Shown: one piece after another, positions 10,086 through 21,010 of the stretch | Layout of the letters: each line of letters begins with the position of its first letter | How positions within the stretch are numbered: the stretch's first letter is position 1 | Assembly: GCA_963737555.1 (NCBI GenBank) | Contig: CAVTTB010000005.1 | Span: 1 to 64,000, forward strand | DNA: 64,000 nt | Direction: 5' to 3' | DNA from: JAHJQQ01 sp963737555 | Lineage (GTDB): Bacteria; Pseudomonadota; Gammaproteobacteria; Thiohalobacterales; Thiohalobacteraceae | The notes under the pieces: generated by a model | Database searches by the model: none | Seen by the model: the letters and a program-made list of their open reading frames with translations, nothing else | Told to the model about the DNA's origin: nothing | Made by a program: the position numbers and the translations under genes

Positions 10086-10502
10086 TTACGGTACCTGGAT
10101 GCCCCGGACGCGCAGCCAATCGGCATCCAGCTCCCAGCGCACGGCTTTGATGTCGGTGTTGGCGAGCACCCGCTCGCGGGCGTGATTCTGCGTCTCCGCC
10201 AGCCGCATCTGGGCCGCCTGGAATGCGGGATCGTCGTCGCCGAGGCCGGCGATCGCGGGTTCGAGCACAGTGAGCACGCGCCGCACCGGCACCTCCGCCG
10301 AGCGTGGCGTGCCCATGACCGCCGTGTCGTTGTCGATCCGCAGCACCCGGAACGGATAGGGATAGGCTGACAGCAGCGCATCCTCCGCCAGCGTCCGATT
10401 CATGTCGCGCAGTTTCGGCGGCTCATACAGAACCGCGATTGTGAATATGAGCACCACGCTCACGAGTACAGCGGCGTAGATCTTGGTTCCCCGGTCAAGC
10501 AT
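10086..10502 (-). CDS. Small single-span membrane protein of unknown function
   Basis: About 138 residues from ATG 10502, chosen because a GAGGAA ribosome site precedes it; a longer in-frame extension upstream looks non-coding. One N-terminal membrane segment (KIYAAVLVSVVLIFTIAVLY) is followed by a soluble domain of about 110 residues with no motif that I recognise. The soluble part is likely periplasmic. It lies downstream of the dsr genes on the same strand, but 337 bp away from the DsrC-like gene. Confidence 0.6.
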   Translation of the reverse strand: MLDRGTKIYAAVLVSVVLIFTIAVLYEPPKLRDMNRTLAEDALLSAYPYPFRVLRIDNDTAVMGTPRSAEVPVRRVLTVLEPAIAGLGDDDPAFQAAQMRLAETQNHARERVLANTDIKAVRWELDADWLRVRGIQVP

Positions 10503-10839
10503 ATGTTCCTCCACATCACCGAACAGCCCGGCAAGGCCATAGCTGCGCCGACAGGTGGACTCAGGGCATGACCTTGAATGCGGGATAGTATCCTGAACAA
10601 GCTGATACAGGAGGGTCCGTTCCGGACGGTGCTGCTCGTAGCGAGATGCACGAACGCCCGGACTGGCTTCCCTGCCAACCGGCAACAGCAACATGATCCT
10701 AAGAAATCATTTCAGCCACGGAAACACCCGGAAGACACTGAAGCACAGTACGTTCCTGGAGTGACTATTCACCCCCTTGCGGGTGATGGTGGTACCTGCG
10801 TGAAGCTTATGATCTTGTCCGTTGCGCCGTGCAGGCCTA
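10503..10839. other. Non-coding gap with small hairpins
   Basis: No convincing gene is seen in this 337-bp stretch. It holds a CACCC/GGGTG hairpin at 10770-10785. A segment near 10714-10747 (CCACGGAAACACCCGG) resembles the inverted-repeat family found at 36.5 kb. The hairpin could serve as a terminator for the dsr unit, but no T-run is obvious. Confidence 0.4.
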
Positions 10840-11181
10840 TCAACCCGTGCTCCAGGCGCGTGGGCGTTTCATGCCGGCGATCTTGCAGGCCTGTTTCACA
10901 TAGCCATAGGGGAACAGCTGAAACAGACGCGCCCGCGCCTGGGCGCCGTAACCGGCTTCGTCGGCCAGGAATTTTATGACGAAGCGCGCGTCCGCGGCGA
11001 CACCGTGCTCCGCATGGTACTCACGCATGAAGCGGAGGACCTTCCAGTGCTCGTCGGTCAGTTCAATGCCCTCGCCCTCGGCCAGCTGTCGGGCGATGTC
11101 CTCGTCCCAGTCCTGTGGGTTGGCCAGATAACCTTCGTCACCCAGTTCCACATCAGCGAGTTCGTCTGCCAGAATCGTCAT
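10840..11181 (-). CDS. DsrC/TusE-family sulfur-carrier-like protein lacking the penultimate cysteine
   Basis: 113 residues from ATG 11181, with GGGAGG upstream. The core matches the DsrC/TusE/DsvC family: DEGYLANPQDWDEDIA, LTDEHWKVLRFMREYH, then LFQLFPYGYVKQACKIAG. In DsrC two cysteines near the C-terminus carry the substrate sulfur. Here the upstream cysteine (KQAC) is present, but the terminal one is replaced by tryptophan (RPRAWSTG-stop). TusE has the opposite pattern. The gene follows dsrB on the same strand. It may be a DsrC paralogue with a regulatory or single-cysteine carrier role; a canonical dsrC could lie elsewhere. A one-base error at the end does not restore a terminal cysteine in either other frame that I read. 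Confidence 0.8.
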   Translation of the reverse strand: MTILADELADVELGDEGYLANPQDWDEDIARQLAEGEGIELTDEHWKVLRFMREYHAEHGVAADARFVIKFLADEAGYGAQARARLFQLFPYGYVKQACKIAGMKRPRAWSTG

Positions 11182-11287
11182 GAGTACCTCCCGTTCATTG
11201 CCGGTGATAAACACGGCCGGCCTCGCGGCGGCCGGATTATGCTCTGTTATTGATCCGAAGGCCGGCCATCCCCGCCGGCCCCGTATT

Positions 11288-12364
11288 TCAAAAGCGGATA
11301 TGGGTCGAATGGTTCAGCGTGTAGCGGGCGCCGGACCAGTTGTCTACATGGAAGCGCGTGAACGGCAGCTCGGTGAGTTCGAAGAATCTTTCCCAGCCGA
11401 TGCGCTCAACCCATTCGCCGACACGCTCCCACTCCTTCGCATCCTTTTTGTAGATCATGAGTATCTTCTTTACCAGGGCCGACACCTCCGGCCAGCGCGG
11501 CGGGTTGTTCGGCAGGCCGGCCGCGACCAGTTTCTGGAAGCTCGGCTTGGAACGCGCGTTGGAGTTCTTGCCGCCGATCCAAATGGCGATCTTGGAGTGT
11601 TCCGGATCGTTGATCTGCATGGGCGGACAGGGCGGATAGCAGGCGCCGCAGCAGATGCACTTCTTCTCGTCGATCTCGAGCGAAGGCTTGCCGTTGACCA
11701 GGGCGGGACGGATCGCCGCCACCGGGCAGCGCGCCACCACCGCCGGACGCTCACAGATATTGGACACCAGGTCGTGGTTGATGCGCGGCGGCTTGGTGTG
11801 CTGGATGTTGATCGAGATGTCCGCCTGGCCGCCGCAGTTGATCTGGCAGCAGGAGGTAGACATGCGGACGCGGTTGGGCATCTGCTCGTTGATGAACTCC
11901 TCGTAGAGCGCGTCCATCATCGACTTGGCCACGCCGGAGGCGTCCGTCGCCGGGATGTCGCAGTGCAGGAAGCCTTGAGTGTGCGCGATCATGGACATGG
12001 AATTGCCCGTGCCGCCGACCGGGAAGCCCCCCTTGCCGAGCTGCTCGATCAGTGGGGCCACCTTGGCCTCGCTGCTTACCATGAACTCGATGTTGCTGCG
12101 AATGGTGAAGCGCACGTGGCCTTCGGCGTACTCGTCGGCGATATTGCACAGCGTGCGGATGGTGTCGGTATCCATCTGCCGCTGCGTGCCGGCGCGCACT
12201 GTCCAGATCTCGTCGCCGCTCTTAGCGACGTGGTGCAGCACGCCGGGACGCGGACGATCGTGCCAGTCCCAGTTGCCGTAGTTCTTGACCATCAGCGGGT
12301 GCATGTAGCGAAAAGCATCCGGTACACCACTCTCGATGGCTACACGATGTTCTGGCTGTGACAT
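11288..12364 (-). CDS. dsrB: Dissimilatory sulfite reductase, beta subunit
   Basis: 358 residues, normal family length. The sequence is close to the oxidative (reverse) DsrB of sulfur oxidisers: RPGVLHHVAKSGDEIWTVRA, SMSMIAHTQGFLHCDIP, the sirohaem/Fe4S4 region RMSTSCCQINCGGQADIS and a ferredoxin insert with CICCGACYPPCPPMQI. With DsrA it forms the alpha2-beta2 enzyme, which in these organisms oxidises stored or persulfidic sulfur to sulfite in the cytoplasm. It lies about 70 bp downstream of dsrA on the same strand. The gene is intact. Confidence 0.95.
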   Translation of the reverse strand: MSQPEHRVAIESGVPDAFRYMHPLMVKNYGNWDWHDRPRPGVLHHVAKSGDEIWTVRAGTQRQMDTDTIRTLCNIADEYAEGHVRFTIRSNIEFMVSSEAKVAPLIEQLGKGGFPVGGTGNSMSMIAHTQGFLHCDIPATDASGVAKSMMDALYEEFINEQMPNRVRMSTSCCQINCGGQADISINIQHTKPPRINHDLVSNICERPAVVARCPVAAIRPALVNGKPSLEIDEKKCICCGACYPPCPPMQINDPEHSKIAIWIGGKNSNARSKPSFQKLVAAGLPNNPPRWPEVSALVKKILMIYKKDAKEWERVGEWVERIGWERFFELTELPFTRFHVDNWSGARYTLNHSTHIRF

Positions 12365-12433
12365 TATTCTGCTCCTTTTCCGGCCGCGGACGGCCGACGC
12401 AATTATCAGACTTCAACAGGGAAATTCATCGCC

Positions 12434-13669
12434 TCAGGCGCTATCGCGTTCCGCTTCGCGGGCGCGCCACTTGTCGGCTTCCTCCTCCCACTGATCCATG
12501 CGGATATACGAGCTGGTACGCGGATGGGCGATCATGGAGGGCTCGATCTCCACGCCGATGCCGTCCAGGAAGTTCGCCAGGCCGATGCGGTCGATCATCT
12601 CGCCGCAGCGCTCATGTTCCAGACCGTTCTCGGCCCAGAAGTCGATGATGGTGCTGGCGAGTTCGTTCAGTTTGTCGTAGTCCTCTTGCGTCTCCAGCTT
12701 CATGAAGGGGATGAGCACGGTGCCGAACAGATCGCCGATCTTCAGCGTGCGCTTGCCACCGACCAGGATGGTGACGCCGCGGTCTTTGCCCGGCGACAGG
12801 GCCTTGGTCATGACGTTGATGCAGTGCATGCAGCGCACGCAGTTGCGGTTGTCGATGTCCAGGGTGTCGTCGTCCTTCAGTGACAGGCACTTGGTCGGGC
12901 AGCGTGTAACCACGTTGTCGATGACGTACTGCCGGCCCTTGGCCTGGACAAATTTCTTCACCTCATCCGGCTTGACCTGGATGTCGTCGCGCCAGGTGCC
13001 GATCATCGCCATGTCGGCGCGCTGAATGGAGTTCATGCAGTCGTTCGGACAGCCGGAGAATTTGAACTTGAACTTGTATGGCAGCGCCGGCCGGTGCAGG
13101 TCATCGGTGAAGTTGTTCATCACCTGGCGATGCGCCACCGCCTCGTTGAAGCAGGAATGCTCGCAGCGCGCCGCGCCGACGCAGGACATGGAGGTGCGCA
13201 CCGAGGGGCCGGCACCGCCCAAGTCGAAGCCCAGCTCGTTGATGGCGTCGAAGGCGTCCTGGACATTATCGGAGCGAGCGCCCTGGAACATCATGTCGCC
13301 GCTCTGGCCGTGCAGCGCCAATAGCCCGGAGCCGTGCTCGTCCCACACGTCGCACAGCTTGCGGAGGATGTCGGTATCGTAGTGCATGCCCGGCGGCGGC
13401 ATGATGCGCAGGGTGTGGAATTCGGCGCAGGCGGGGAACTTGTCCGCGACCTCGGAGAAGCGCGGGATGACGCCGCCGCCATAGCCGCGGACGGAAATCG
13501 TGCCACCCTTCCAGTAGCCCTTCTTGGTCTGATACGAATGCTCGAGCTGCCCCAGCAGATCGCCGATCATTTCGCTCTTCTTGGATAGCCGTTTCAGGCC
13601 GGTGACGAAGCTCGGCCAGGGACCGCTTTCGAGTTGGTCGAGATTGGGCGTGTCATGCTTGTTTGCCAT
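12434..13669 (-). CDS. dsrA: Dissimilatory sulfite reductase, alpha subunit
   Basis: 411 residues, full length and intact. It carries KGGTISVRGYGGGVIPRFSE, the sirohaem-Fe4S4 cysteines in MSCVGAARCEHSCFNEA and FSGCPNDC, and a ferredoxin domain with RCPTKC and NCVRCMHCINVM. Overall similarity to the purple sulfur bacterial enzyme and the absence of dsrD favour the oxidative type. It is the first gene of the short unit dsrA-dsrB-dsrC-like. dsrEFH and dsrMKJOP, which usually follow in sulfur oxidisers, are not in this window. An AT-rich promoter region precedes it and a LysR gene lies upstream on the same strand. Confidence 0.95.
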   Translation of the reverse strand: MANKHDTPNLDQLESGPWPSFVTGLKRLSKKSEMIGDLLGQLEHSYQTKKGYWKGGTISVRGYGGGVIPRFSEVADKFPACAEFHTLRIMPPPGMHYDTDILRKLCDVWDEHGSGLLALHGQSGDMMFQGARSDNVQDAFDAINELGFDLGGAGPSVRTSMSCVGAARCEHSCFNEAVAHRQVMNNFTDDLHRPALPYKFKFKFSGCPNDCMNSIQRADMAMIGTWRDDIQVKPDEVKKFVQAKGRQYVIDNVVTRCPTKCLSLKDDDTLDIDNRNCVRCMHCINVMTKALSPGKDRGVTILVGGKRTLKIGDLFGTVLIPFMKLETQEDYDKLNELASTIIDFWAENGLEHERCGEMIDRIGLANFLDGIGVEIEPSMIAHPRTSSYIRMDQWEEEADKWRAREAERDSA

Positions 13670-13871
13670 TGGTAGGGCCTCCGAATCAATGCGGGCAAGG
13701 GGAACTTGCCTTGCCCTACATGAAACGGCTTTTTTGATTATTAGTAAAACGATTATTATTTGATAATACTATTCGAATTATCGATATTAAAAAATGATCA
13801 ACCCGTCGCAGCTCCCCAGCCCGCATTTCTAGCGGGACGCCGTCGCGAGGGCGCCCGGTAAGTAATCCGGG
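13670..13871 (-). promoter_or_regulatory. AT-rich promoter region of dsrA
   Basis: The stretch between the LysR gene and dsrA is strikingly AT-rich at about 13735-13800 in an otherwise GC-rich window. It contains the palindrome ATTCGAAT at 13771-13778 and an ATTATCGATATT segment just beyond it. Between the promoter and the dsrA start is an 8-bp stem (GGGCAAGG at 13693-13700 with CCTTGCCC at 13709-13716). These are candidate operator and leader structures. No experimental promoter can be inferred. Confidence 0.45.
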
Positions 13872-14714
13872 CTAGATCTCGGCGGCCAGTTCACGCAGCC
13901 CATGCAAGGCCAGGCGCATCGCCTCGCTGTCGGCCTCGCGGGGGAACACCATGTAGGCCGGATGTTTGAATTCAGGCCCGTCGTTCACCTGGAACAGGCG
14001 GCCGGCATCGATGAAGGGTCGGGCCATGCGGACCGGGAGGAAACAGCATCCACCATTGGCCAGGATCAGCTGCACACCGAGCCAGCCGATGTTGACCACC
14101 TGCTGTGGCCGCTCCAGATCCGGGTAGTGCTCGTGGTGCCGAGCATAGAAGCCAGGGCCCCATTCGACATAGATGTAGTTTTCGTCAGGCCACCGGGTTT
14201 CCGGATTGGAACTGACCAGCACCAGCGTTTCATCAAACAGGTGTTCGACCACCAGGCCCGGGATGTGATTGGGGGTGTACATCAGGCCGATATTGAGGGT
14301 GCCTTCGATCAGGCGCCGCATCAGATCCTCCTCGAAACCGATCTCGCTGTGAATGGAAACATCGACGGCCGCATCGCGCATCCAGCCGACCCAGCGGGAT
14401 AGAAATCCCTCCCACAGGGCAATGCGCCCACCAATCCGTATGCTGGCCCGATAGCGGCTTGGCAGCCCGACCTCATGACGGGCCTGCTCGACCGTCAGTA
14501 CCAGGGTCTTGGCATACTGTAGGAAGCGGCGTCCGGCCGGGGTCAGACTGGCGCCGGCGCGGTTGCGCACAAATAACCGGGCGCCAAGGTCGGCTTCCAG
14601 ATGCTGGATCCGGGCGCTGACCGTAGACTGGGTTACGTGCAGTCGACTAGCAGCCTCCAGGAAGCTGCCGTGGGCGGCAATGGCTAGAAAGGTGCGGGCC
14701 TGTTCAATGTCCAT
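13872..14714 (-). CDS. LysR-family transcriptional regulator
   Basis: About 280 residues from MDIEQ at 14714 (an in-frame ATG upstream at 14735 is possible). The N-terminal winged helix-turn-helix is clear: DIEQARTFLAIAAHGSF, AASRLHVTQSTVSARIQHLE and LGARLFVRNRAG. The C-terminal part matches a LysR effector domain. It is encoded directly upstream of dsrA in the same orientation, so it may control the dsr unit, itself or the divergent CBS-domain gene. Effectors are unknown; sulfur compounds would be a guess based on context. Confidence 0.88.
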   Translation of the reverse strand: MDIEQARTFLAIAAHGSFLEAASRLHVTQSTVSARIQHLEADLGARLFVRNRAGASLTPAGRRFLQYAKTLVLTVEQARHEVGLPSRYRASIRIGGRIALWEGFLSRWVGWMRDAAVDVSIHSEIGFEEDLMRRLIEGTLNIGLMYTPNHIPGLVVEHLFDETLVLVSSNPETRWPDENYIYVEWGPGFYARHHEHYPDLERPQQVVNIGWLGVQLILANGGCCFLPVRMARPFIDAGRLFQVNDGPEFKHPAYMVFPREADSEAMRLALHGLRELAAEI

Positions 14715-14746
14715 ACTGGGTCCATATTGGGGCAAGCCCTGTTTTA

Positions 14747-14758
14747 ATATCGCGATAT
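14747..14758. promoter_or_regulatory. Perfect 12-bp palindrome upstream of the LysR gene
   Basis: ATATCGCGATAT is a perfect inverted repeat 33 bp upstream of the LysR start, inside an AT-rich stretch that also faces the divergent CBS-domain gene. The related ATCGATAT string occurs in the dsrA promoter region. It is a candidate regulator-binding site. Confidence 0.4.
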
Positions 14759-14972
14759 CCGATAATTATATACATGAAATATCGTTTGTTTAATATTATA
14801 TTGTCCGAATATGATGCAACAAGGATTGGTGTCTAGGGGCCATTCCATGCTGCGGGTTAAGGCTATAAAGAGCCTGGGCGGCTTTGCCGGCGTGGGTGCC
14901 GAGAATACCGATGTCACCCGCCGCGCCGCGGTGGGCGATACCGTCTGAACCCGCAGGCGATAGGAGAGACAC

Positions 14973-15602
14973 ATGAGCAACCCGCATGATGGTAAAACCA
15001 AATGTCCCGGCCGCGCAGACTTTCAGCAGGCACTGCAGAGCATGGACACCTATATGGACATCTCCATTGACGATCTGATGATGTTGACGCAGCGTGCCGA
15101 ACAGTTTGCCAACCGGCGCATTTCCGAAGCCATTTCCGTCACCCACGTAATGAGTCGACCGGTGCGCACCGTACACCCCGAGACGCGGTTGTCCGAAGTC
15201 GCGCATCTGATGGTCAGCGAACGGATCAGCGGTTTGCCGATCGTCGATGCCGCCGGCCACCTGATCGGCATTATCACCGAAGCGGATTTTCTGCGTGCTC
15301 TCGGGGTACCGGCAACTGAGCCGCACCACAATCTGTGGCAGACGCTGGAGTCACTGTTCAGGCACCTGACGCATCACGGCAAGCTGGAGACACCGGATGA
15401 CCCGGTCATGATCCATATGGTAAAAGACGTGGTCTGCGTGCAGCCCGAGCAGGACCTGCATGAGGTCATCGGGGTGATGAAGCAAAATCGGGTCAAGCGC
15501 GTTGTCGTCTGTGACAAGGACCGTCAGGTGGTCGGCATGGTCACGCGCTCGGATCTGGTGCGGATTTTCTTCGACCGTTATGCGCAACCGCGCCAAGGTT
15601 GA
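14973..15602 (+). CDS. Two-CBS-domain protein
   Basis: 209 residues with AGGAGAG upstream of the ATG. After an N-terminal helix of about 55 residues, two CBS domains follow: VTHVMSRPVRTVHPETRLSEVAHLMV with GLPIVDAAGHLIGIITEADFL, and MVKDVVCVQPEQDLHEVIGVM with VCDKDRQVVGMVTRSDLVRI. CBS pairs usually bind adenine nucleotides and sense energy state. There is no catalytic or channel domain, so it is a stand-alone regulator. It is divergent from the LysR gene next to dsrAB, which suggests, without proving, a link to sulfur metabolism. Confidence 0.85.
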   Translation: MSNPHDGKTKCPGRADFQQALQSMDTYMDISIDDLMMLTQRAEQFANRRISEAISVTHVMSRPVRTVHPETRLSEVAHLMVSERISGLPIVDAAGHLIGIITEADFLRALGVPATEPHHNLWQTLESLFRHLTHHGKLETPDDPVMIHMVKDVVCVQPEQDLHEVIGVMKQNRVKRVVVCDKDRQVVGMVTRSDLVRIFFDRYAQPRQG

Positions 15603-15738
15603 GATATCGACGTTTCCTGGCGGTGGGACACGTACGTAACCACCTCAGTCGACGGTAACATGTTCGCATCCTTGCGACTGTGCTTTGCATGTCAGCGCTT
15701 GCGCATAGCTGCCAAGCGCCCAAACCGAACCTCGAAAC

Positions 15739-17628
<1,890 letters not shown>

Positions 17629-17708
17629 GGCCCTGCCCCCTGCCCCGGTTGTGGGGCGGATAAGAAATCGATGTATAGATGCGGGGGGAAGGCTGGTGGC
17701 TGGACAGG

Positions 17709-17793
17709 CTTCCCTGCGCTGGAATGACCCAAGATCAGGTTCGAAGGGTTTCCTCTCAGCCTCGCACGCGGATCTTTGTGCGAGGCACCCCTA
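17709..17793 (-). promoter_or_regulatory. TPP (THI-box) riboswitch upstream of thiC
   Basis: Read on the minus strand, the conserved TPP-riboswitch strings occur in order: GGGGTGCC, GCTGAGAGG, ACCCTTCGAACCTGATC and CCAGCGCAGGGA. The variable P3 hairpin lies between the first two. It sits about 80 bp before the thiC start, which is the standard position for thiamine feedback control. Confidence 0.93.
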
Positions 17794-18063
17794 GCCGATG
17801 GCGCAACGTTAAAGGAAGGTACCGGCCAATGCAAGCCGGGGCCGCCCGCCAGACAGATCAGAAGCCTTTGATCGGCTGAGGGATTCACCGTTATGACGGG
17901 ACTGGTTTCGGACTTGCCCAGGGGGTGCAAACTCCGTAACCTAGCCGCACAACGCCGCACGCCCTGCCCGGGGCCCGGCAATAACCCAAACCAGTTGAAC
18001 CCGTTAGCCCGGGGACAGATTTCAGACCTGTTCCCGGGCAACCGACGGCGGAGGAAGTAGACG

Positions 18064-18741
18064 ATGACGGGCACGGCCACAGCAGTCGATTTCGAACGCG
18101 CACGCTACAACATGATCGAACAGCAGATCCGCCCCTGGGATGTGCTGGATCAACGCGTGCTGGACGTCATCACCGGCCTGCCGCGCGAGGCCTTCGTCCC
18201 GGAGAAATACAAATCCACCCTGGCCTTCTCCGACATCTGCATACCCCTCGAGCATGGCCAGTACATGATGTCGCCCAAACTCGAAGGCCGCCTGCTGCAA
18301 ACGCTGGATCTGCGCCCGACCGACAAGGTGCTGGAAATCGGCACCGGCAGCGGCTACCTCACCGCCTGCCTGGCACGGCTGGCGGAACAGGTGGTCAGCG
18401 TGGATATCTACGCCGATTTCAAATACGCCACCGAGCGCAAACTCGCCGGCCAAGCCATCACCAACGTCGAACTCAAAGTCGATGATGCCGCCACTGGCTG
18501 GGGCGCCGAAGCACAGTTCGATGCCATCGCTGTGACCGGCTCGCTGCCGGTGTTGCATCAGGGCTTCCATCGCAGCCTCCGCATCGGCGGACGACTGTTC
18601 GTGATCGTCGGCCAACCGCCGATGATGGAGGCGCTGCTGATCACCCGTGTCGGCCCCGAACAATGGGCTCAGGAAAGCGTGTTCGATACCATGATCCCGC
18701 CGTTGCTCAATGCGCCGGCGCCGGCTGCGTTCCGTTTTTGA
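18064..18741 (+). CDS. pcm: Protein-L-isoaspartate O-methyltransferase
   Basis: 225 residues. SAM-binding motif I is VLEIGTGSGYLTACLA, and the family motif MSPKLEGRLLQTL (usually SxP near the substrate site) is visible. The enzyme methylates isoaspartyl residues and so repairs aged proteins in the cytoplasm. The following rhodanese gene starts 3 bp after its stop, so they form an operon, with a TolC-like gene next. This order occurs in other proteobacteria. A palindromic string (GGGGACAGATTT) related to the repeat at 39.07 kb lies just upstream at 18011-18035. Confidence 0.9.
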   Translation: MTGTATAVDFERARYNMIEQQIRPWDVLDQRVLDVITGLPREAFVPEKYKSTLAFSDICIPLEHGQYMMSPKLEGRLLQTLDLRPTDKVLEIGTGSGYLTACLARLAEQVVSVDIYADFKYATERKLAGQAITNVELKVDDAATGWGAEAQFDAIAVTGSLPVLHQGFHRSLRIGGRLFVIVGQPPMMEALLITRVGPEQWAQESVFDTMIPPLLNAPAPAAFRF

Positions 18742-18744
18742 GCC

Positions 18745-19068
18745 ATGCGCCAGATATCCGCACACGAACTCAAACATCACCTGGACAAGACGGCCCATCC
18801 ACCGTTGTTGCTGGATGTGCGTGAACCCTGGGAATTCGAGCACTGTCGCATCGAAGGCGCGCAACTGATGCCGATGGGCAATGTGCGCAGCGAGGCCCAC
18901 GAACTCGACCCCGAACGCGAAACCATCGTGATCTGTCATCACGGCATCCGCAGTTTTTCTGTGGCGCGCTTTCTGGAACATGAACTCGGTTTCACCAACG
19001 TGGTCAATCTCACCGGCGGCGTGGCCGCCTGGGCCCGCGAAGTCGACCGGGACATGCCGACCTATTGA
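18745..19068 (+). CDS. Single-domain rhodanese (GlpE-like sulfurtransferase)
   Basis: 107 residues with DVREPWEFEHCRIEGA and the active-site loop IVICHHGIRSFSVA, whose cysteine would carry the persulfide. Such small cytoplasmic rhodaneses transfer sulfur from thiosulfate or persulfides to acceptors. It begins 3 bp after pcm, so the two are cotranscribed. It may contribute to sulfur trafficking in this dsr-carrying organism, but the gene pair is also common in bacteria without dsr. Confidence 0.88.
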   Translation: MRQISAHELKHHLDKTAHPPLLLDVREPWEFEHCRIEGAQLMPMGNVRSEAHELDPERETIVICHHGIRSFSVARFLEHELGFTNVVNLTGGVAAWAREVDRDMPTY

Positions 19069-19102
19069 AGATGCATCGAATCATTTACCCACGGTGGACC
19101 CC

Positions 19103-20436
19103 ATGAAAACCCCGCGCAGTTCTCTTGCCTTACTGATCGCCGCGCTCGCCCTGCATGGCACGGCCAGCGCCGAGTCGCTTTACGAAATTTATCAGCGCGC
19201 GCAAGAATCCGATCCGGCCCTACGCGCGGCGGCCGCCGCGCGCGATGCCGCCGTGGAAGTGAAACCGCAAAGTCGCGCGGGCGTTTTGCCCGACATCGGC
19301 CTGGGCGGCGATGTCTCCCGCGACAGCTACGACGATCGCGATCGCGCCCGCCGACCGTCAGCAACCCCACCTACGCCACCAACCAGACCTACAGCTTGAG
19401 CCTGACCCAACCGTTGTTCCGCTGGGATCGCTGGGTCGCGCTGGGACAGGCGGACGACTTGGTCACCCAGGCGCAGGCGCAATACACCGCCGCCGAACAG
19501 GAATTGGCGGTGCGGGTCGCCGAACGTTACTTCGCGGCATTGGAAGCCGAAGATACATTGCGCCAGGCGCGCACAGAAAAGGAATCCATCGGCCGACAGC
19601 TAGAGCAGGCACAGCAACGTTTCGAAGTCGGCCTGTCGGCGATTACCGACGTACAAGAGGCGCAGGCGCGCTACGACTCCGCCATCGCCGTCGAAATTCG
19701 CGCCGAGGACACGATTTGATTCCACGCGCGAGCAATTGCGCGAAATCACCGGCGCACCGATTGGCACGCTCGATCCCGTGCGCGATGCCGATTTCGCCCT
19801 GATCGCACCCGAACCGCAGGATCAGCAGATCTGGGTCGATACCGCGCTCAAGCTGAATCCCGGGCTCGCCGCCGCGCGCGCCGGTTCCGAAGCCGCCCGC
19901 CAACAGATCCAAATTGCCCGCGCCGGACATTATCCGACCGTGGATGGAGTCGCCAGTTATAGCTATCTGGATAACAATCTGAGCGGCATTCGTATTCTGG
20001 AGCGCAACGACGCTTCAGTCGGCCTGCAACTGAATATGCCGCTTTACCAGGGCGGTTTTGTGAATTCCAAAACCCGCGAGGCGCGCGCCCGTTTCGACGA
20101 GGCGCGCGAGAATCTGGATGCCAGCCAGCGCGCGCTCGAACGCCAAACCCGCGATGCCTACCGTGGCGTGGTCACCGGCATCAGCGAGATGCGCGCCGCG
20201 ATCAGGCGCGCATCTCCAGGACCACCGCGCTGGACGCCGCGCAAACCGGTTACGAAGTCGGCACCCGCACCATCGTCGATGTGCTGGACGCGCAACGCGA
20301 CCTGTCGCTGACGGAGCTGAATCTGGCCCAGGCGCGCTACACCTACTTGCTCAACACTCTGCGCATTAAACAAGCCGCCGGCACCCTTGCACCCGCAGAC
20401 CTGGAGGCCCTGAGCAAGAGCTGGCTGCAGCAATGA
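19103..20436 (+). CDS. TolC-family outer-membrane efflux channel, frameshifted
   Basis: About 440 residues from ATG 19103. The signal peptide (ALHGTASAESLYEIYQRA) is followed by the TolC repeat pattern: SLTQPLFRWDRWVALGQAD, AEQELAVRVAERYFAALEAED, RFEVGLSAITDVQEAQARYD, and in the second half GLQLNMPLYQGGFVNS and a final ALSKSWLQQ. Frame changes near 19350, 19715 and 20210 interrupt it, but each next frame continues the homology. It exports substrates across the outer membrane with an inner-membrane pump; no pump genes are adjacent. The stop overlaps the start of the following hydrolase gene (ATGA). Confidence 0.85.
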
Positions 20437-21002
20437 ACAGCAGCGCACACGCGCTGTGCCAGCGCGAGGCATCGGCGCTGCTGATCATCGACGTACAGAC
20501 TCGCTTAGCGGCCGCCATGCCCGCCGCCGAGCGCGAACGCGTACTGCGCAACAGCGGCATCCTCATCGAGGCGGCCACGCAACTTGGCATTCCCATCATC
20601 CACACCGAACAATACCCGCGCGGTCTCGGCCCCACTGAGACGGCCCTCGCCGAACGTTTGAACGGCGCCGCCCAGCGTTTGGAGAAGACCGCCTTCTCCT
20701 GCTGCGCTGCCGAGGGTTTCGATGCCATCGCCTGTTCTGATCAACGCACGCAGTGGATACTCTGCGGCATGGAGGCGCATGTGTGCGTGTTGCAGACCGC
20801 GCTGGAACTGCACGCACGGGGAGTAGAAGTGTTTGTCGTTGCAGACGCCGTGTGCTCACGCACCGAGGTCAACCGCACCAACGCCCTGGATCGTTTACGT
20901 CAGGCCGGCATCGTCGTCAGCAATACCGAGTCGGTGCTGTTCGAATGGCTGCGCGATGCAAGCCATCCACAGTTCAAGGCGCTGTCGGCGTTGATCCGCT
21001 AG
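20433..21002 (+). CDS. Isochorismatase-family cysteine hydrolase
   Basis: 189 residues beginning with an ATGA overlap with the TolC-like gene. The catalytic triad of the family is visible: aspartate in ALLIIDVQ, lysine in EKTAFSCC and cysteine in GMEAHVCVLQTALEL. Members hydrolyse isochorismate, nicotinamide or other amides; the substrate here is not assigned. It is the last gene of the pcm-rhodanese-TolC run and is followed by the first of three inverted-repeat mini-elements. Confidence 0.85.
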   Translation: MNSSAHALCQREASALLIIDVQTRLAAAMPAAERERVLRNSGILIEAATQLGIPIIHTEQYPRGLGPTETALAERLNGAAQRLEKTAFSCCAAEGFDAIACSDQRTQWILCGMEAHVCVLQTALELHARGVEVFVVADAVCSRTEVNRTNALDRLRQAGIVVSNTESVLFEWLRDASHPQFKALSALIR

Positions 21003-21010
21003 GTGTTGTT

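Noticed and set aside
11180..12361. A 393-residue plus-strand frame opposite dsrB
   Set aside because: It is a shadow; dsrB on the minus strand has the complete cluster-binding motifs.
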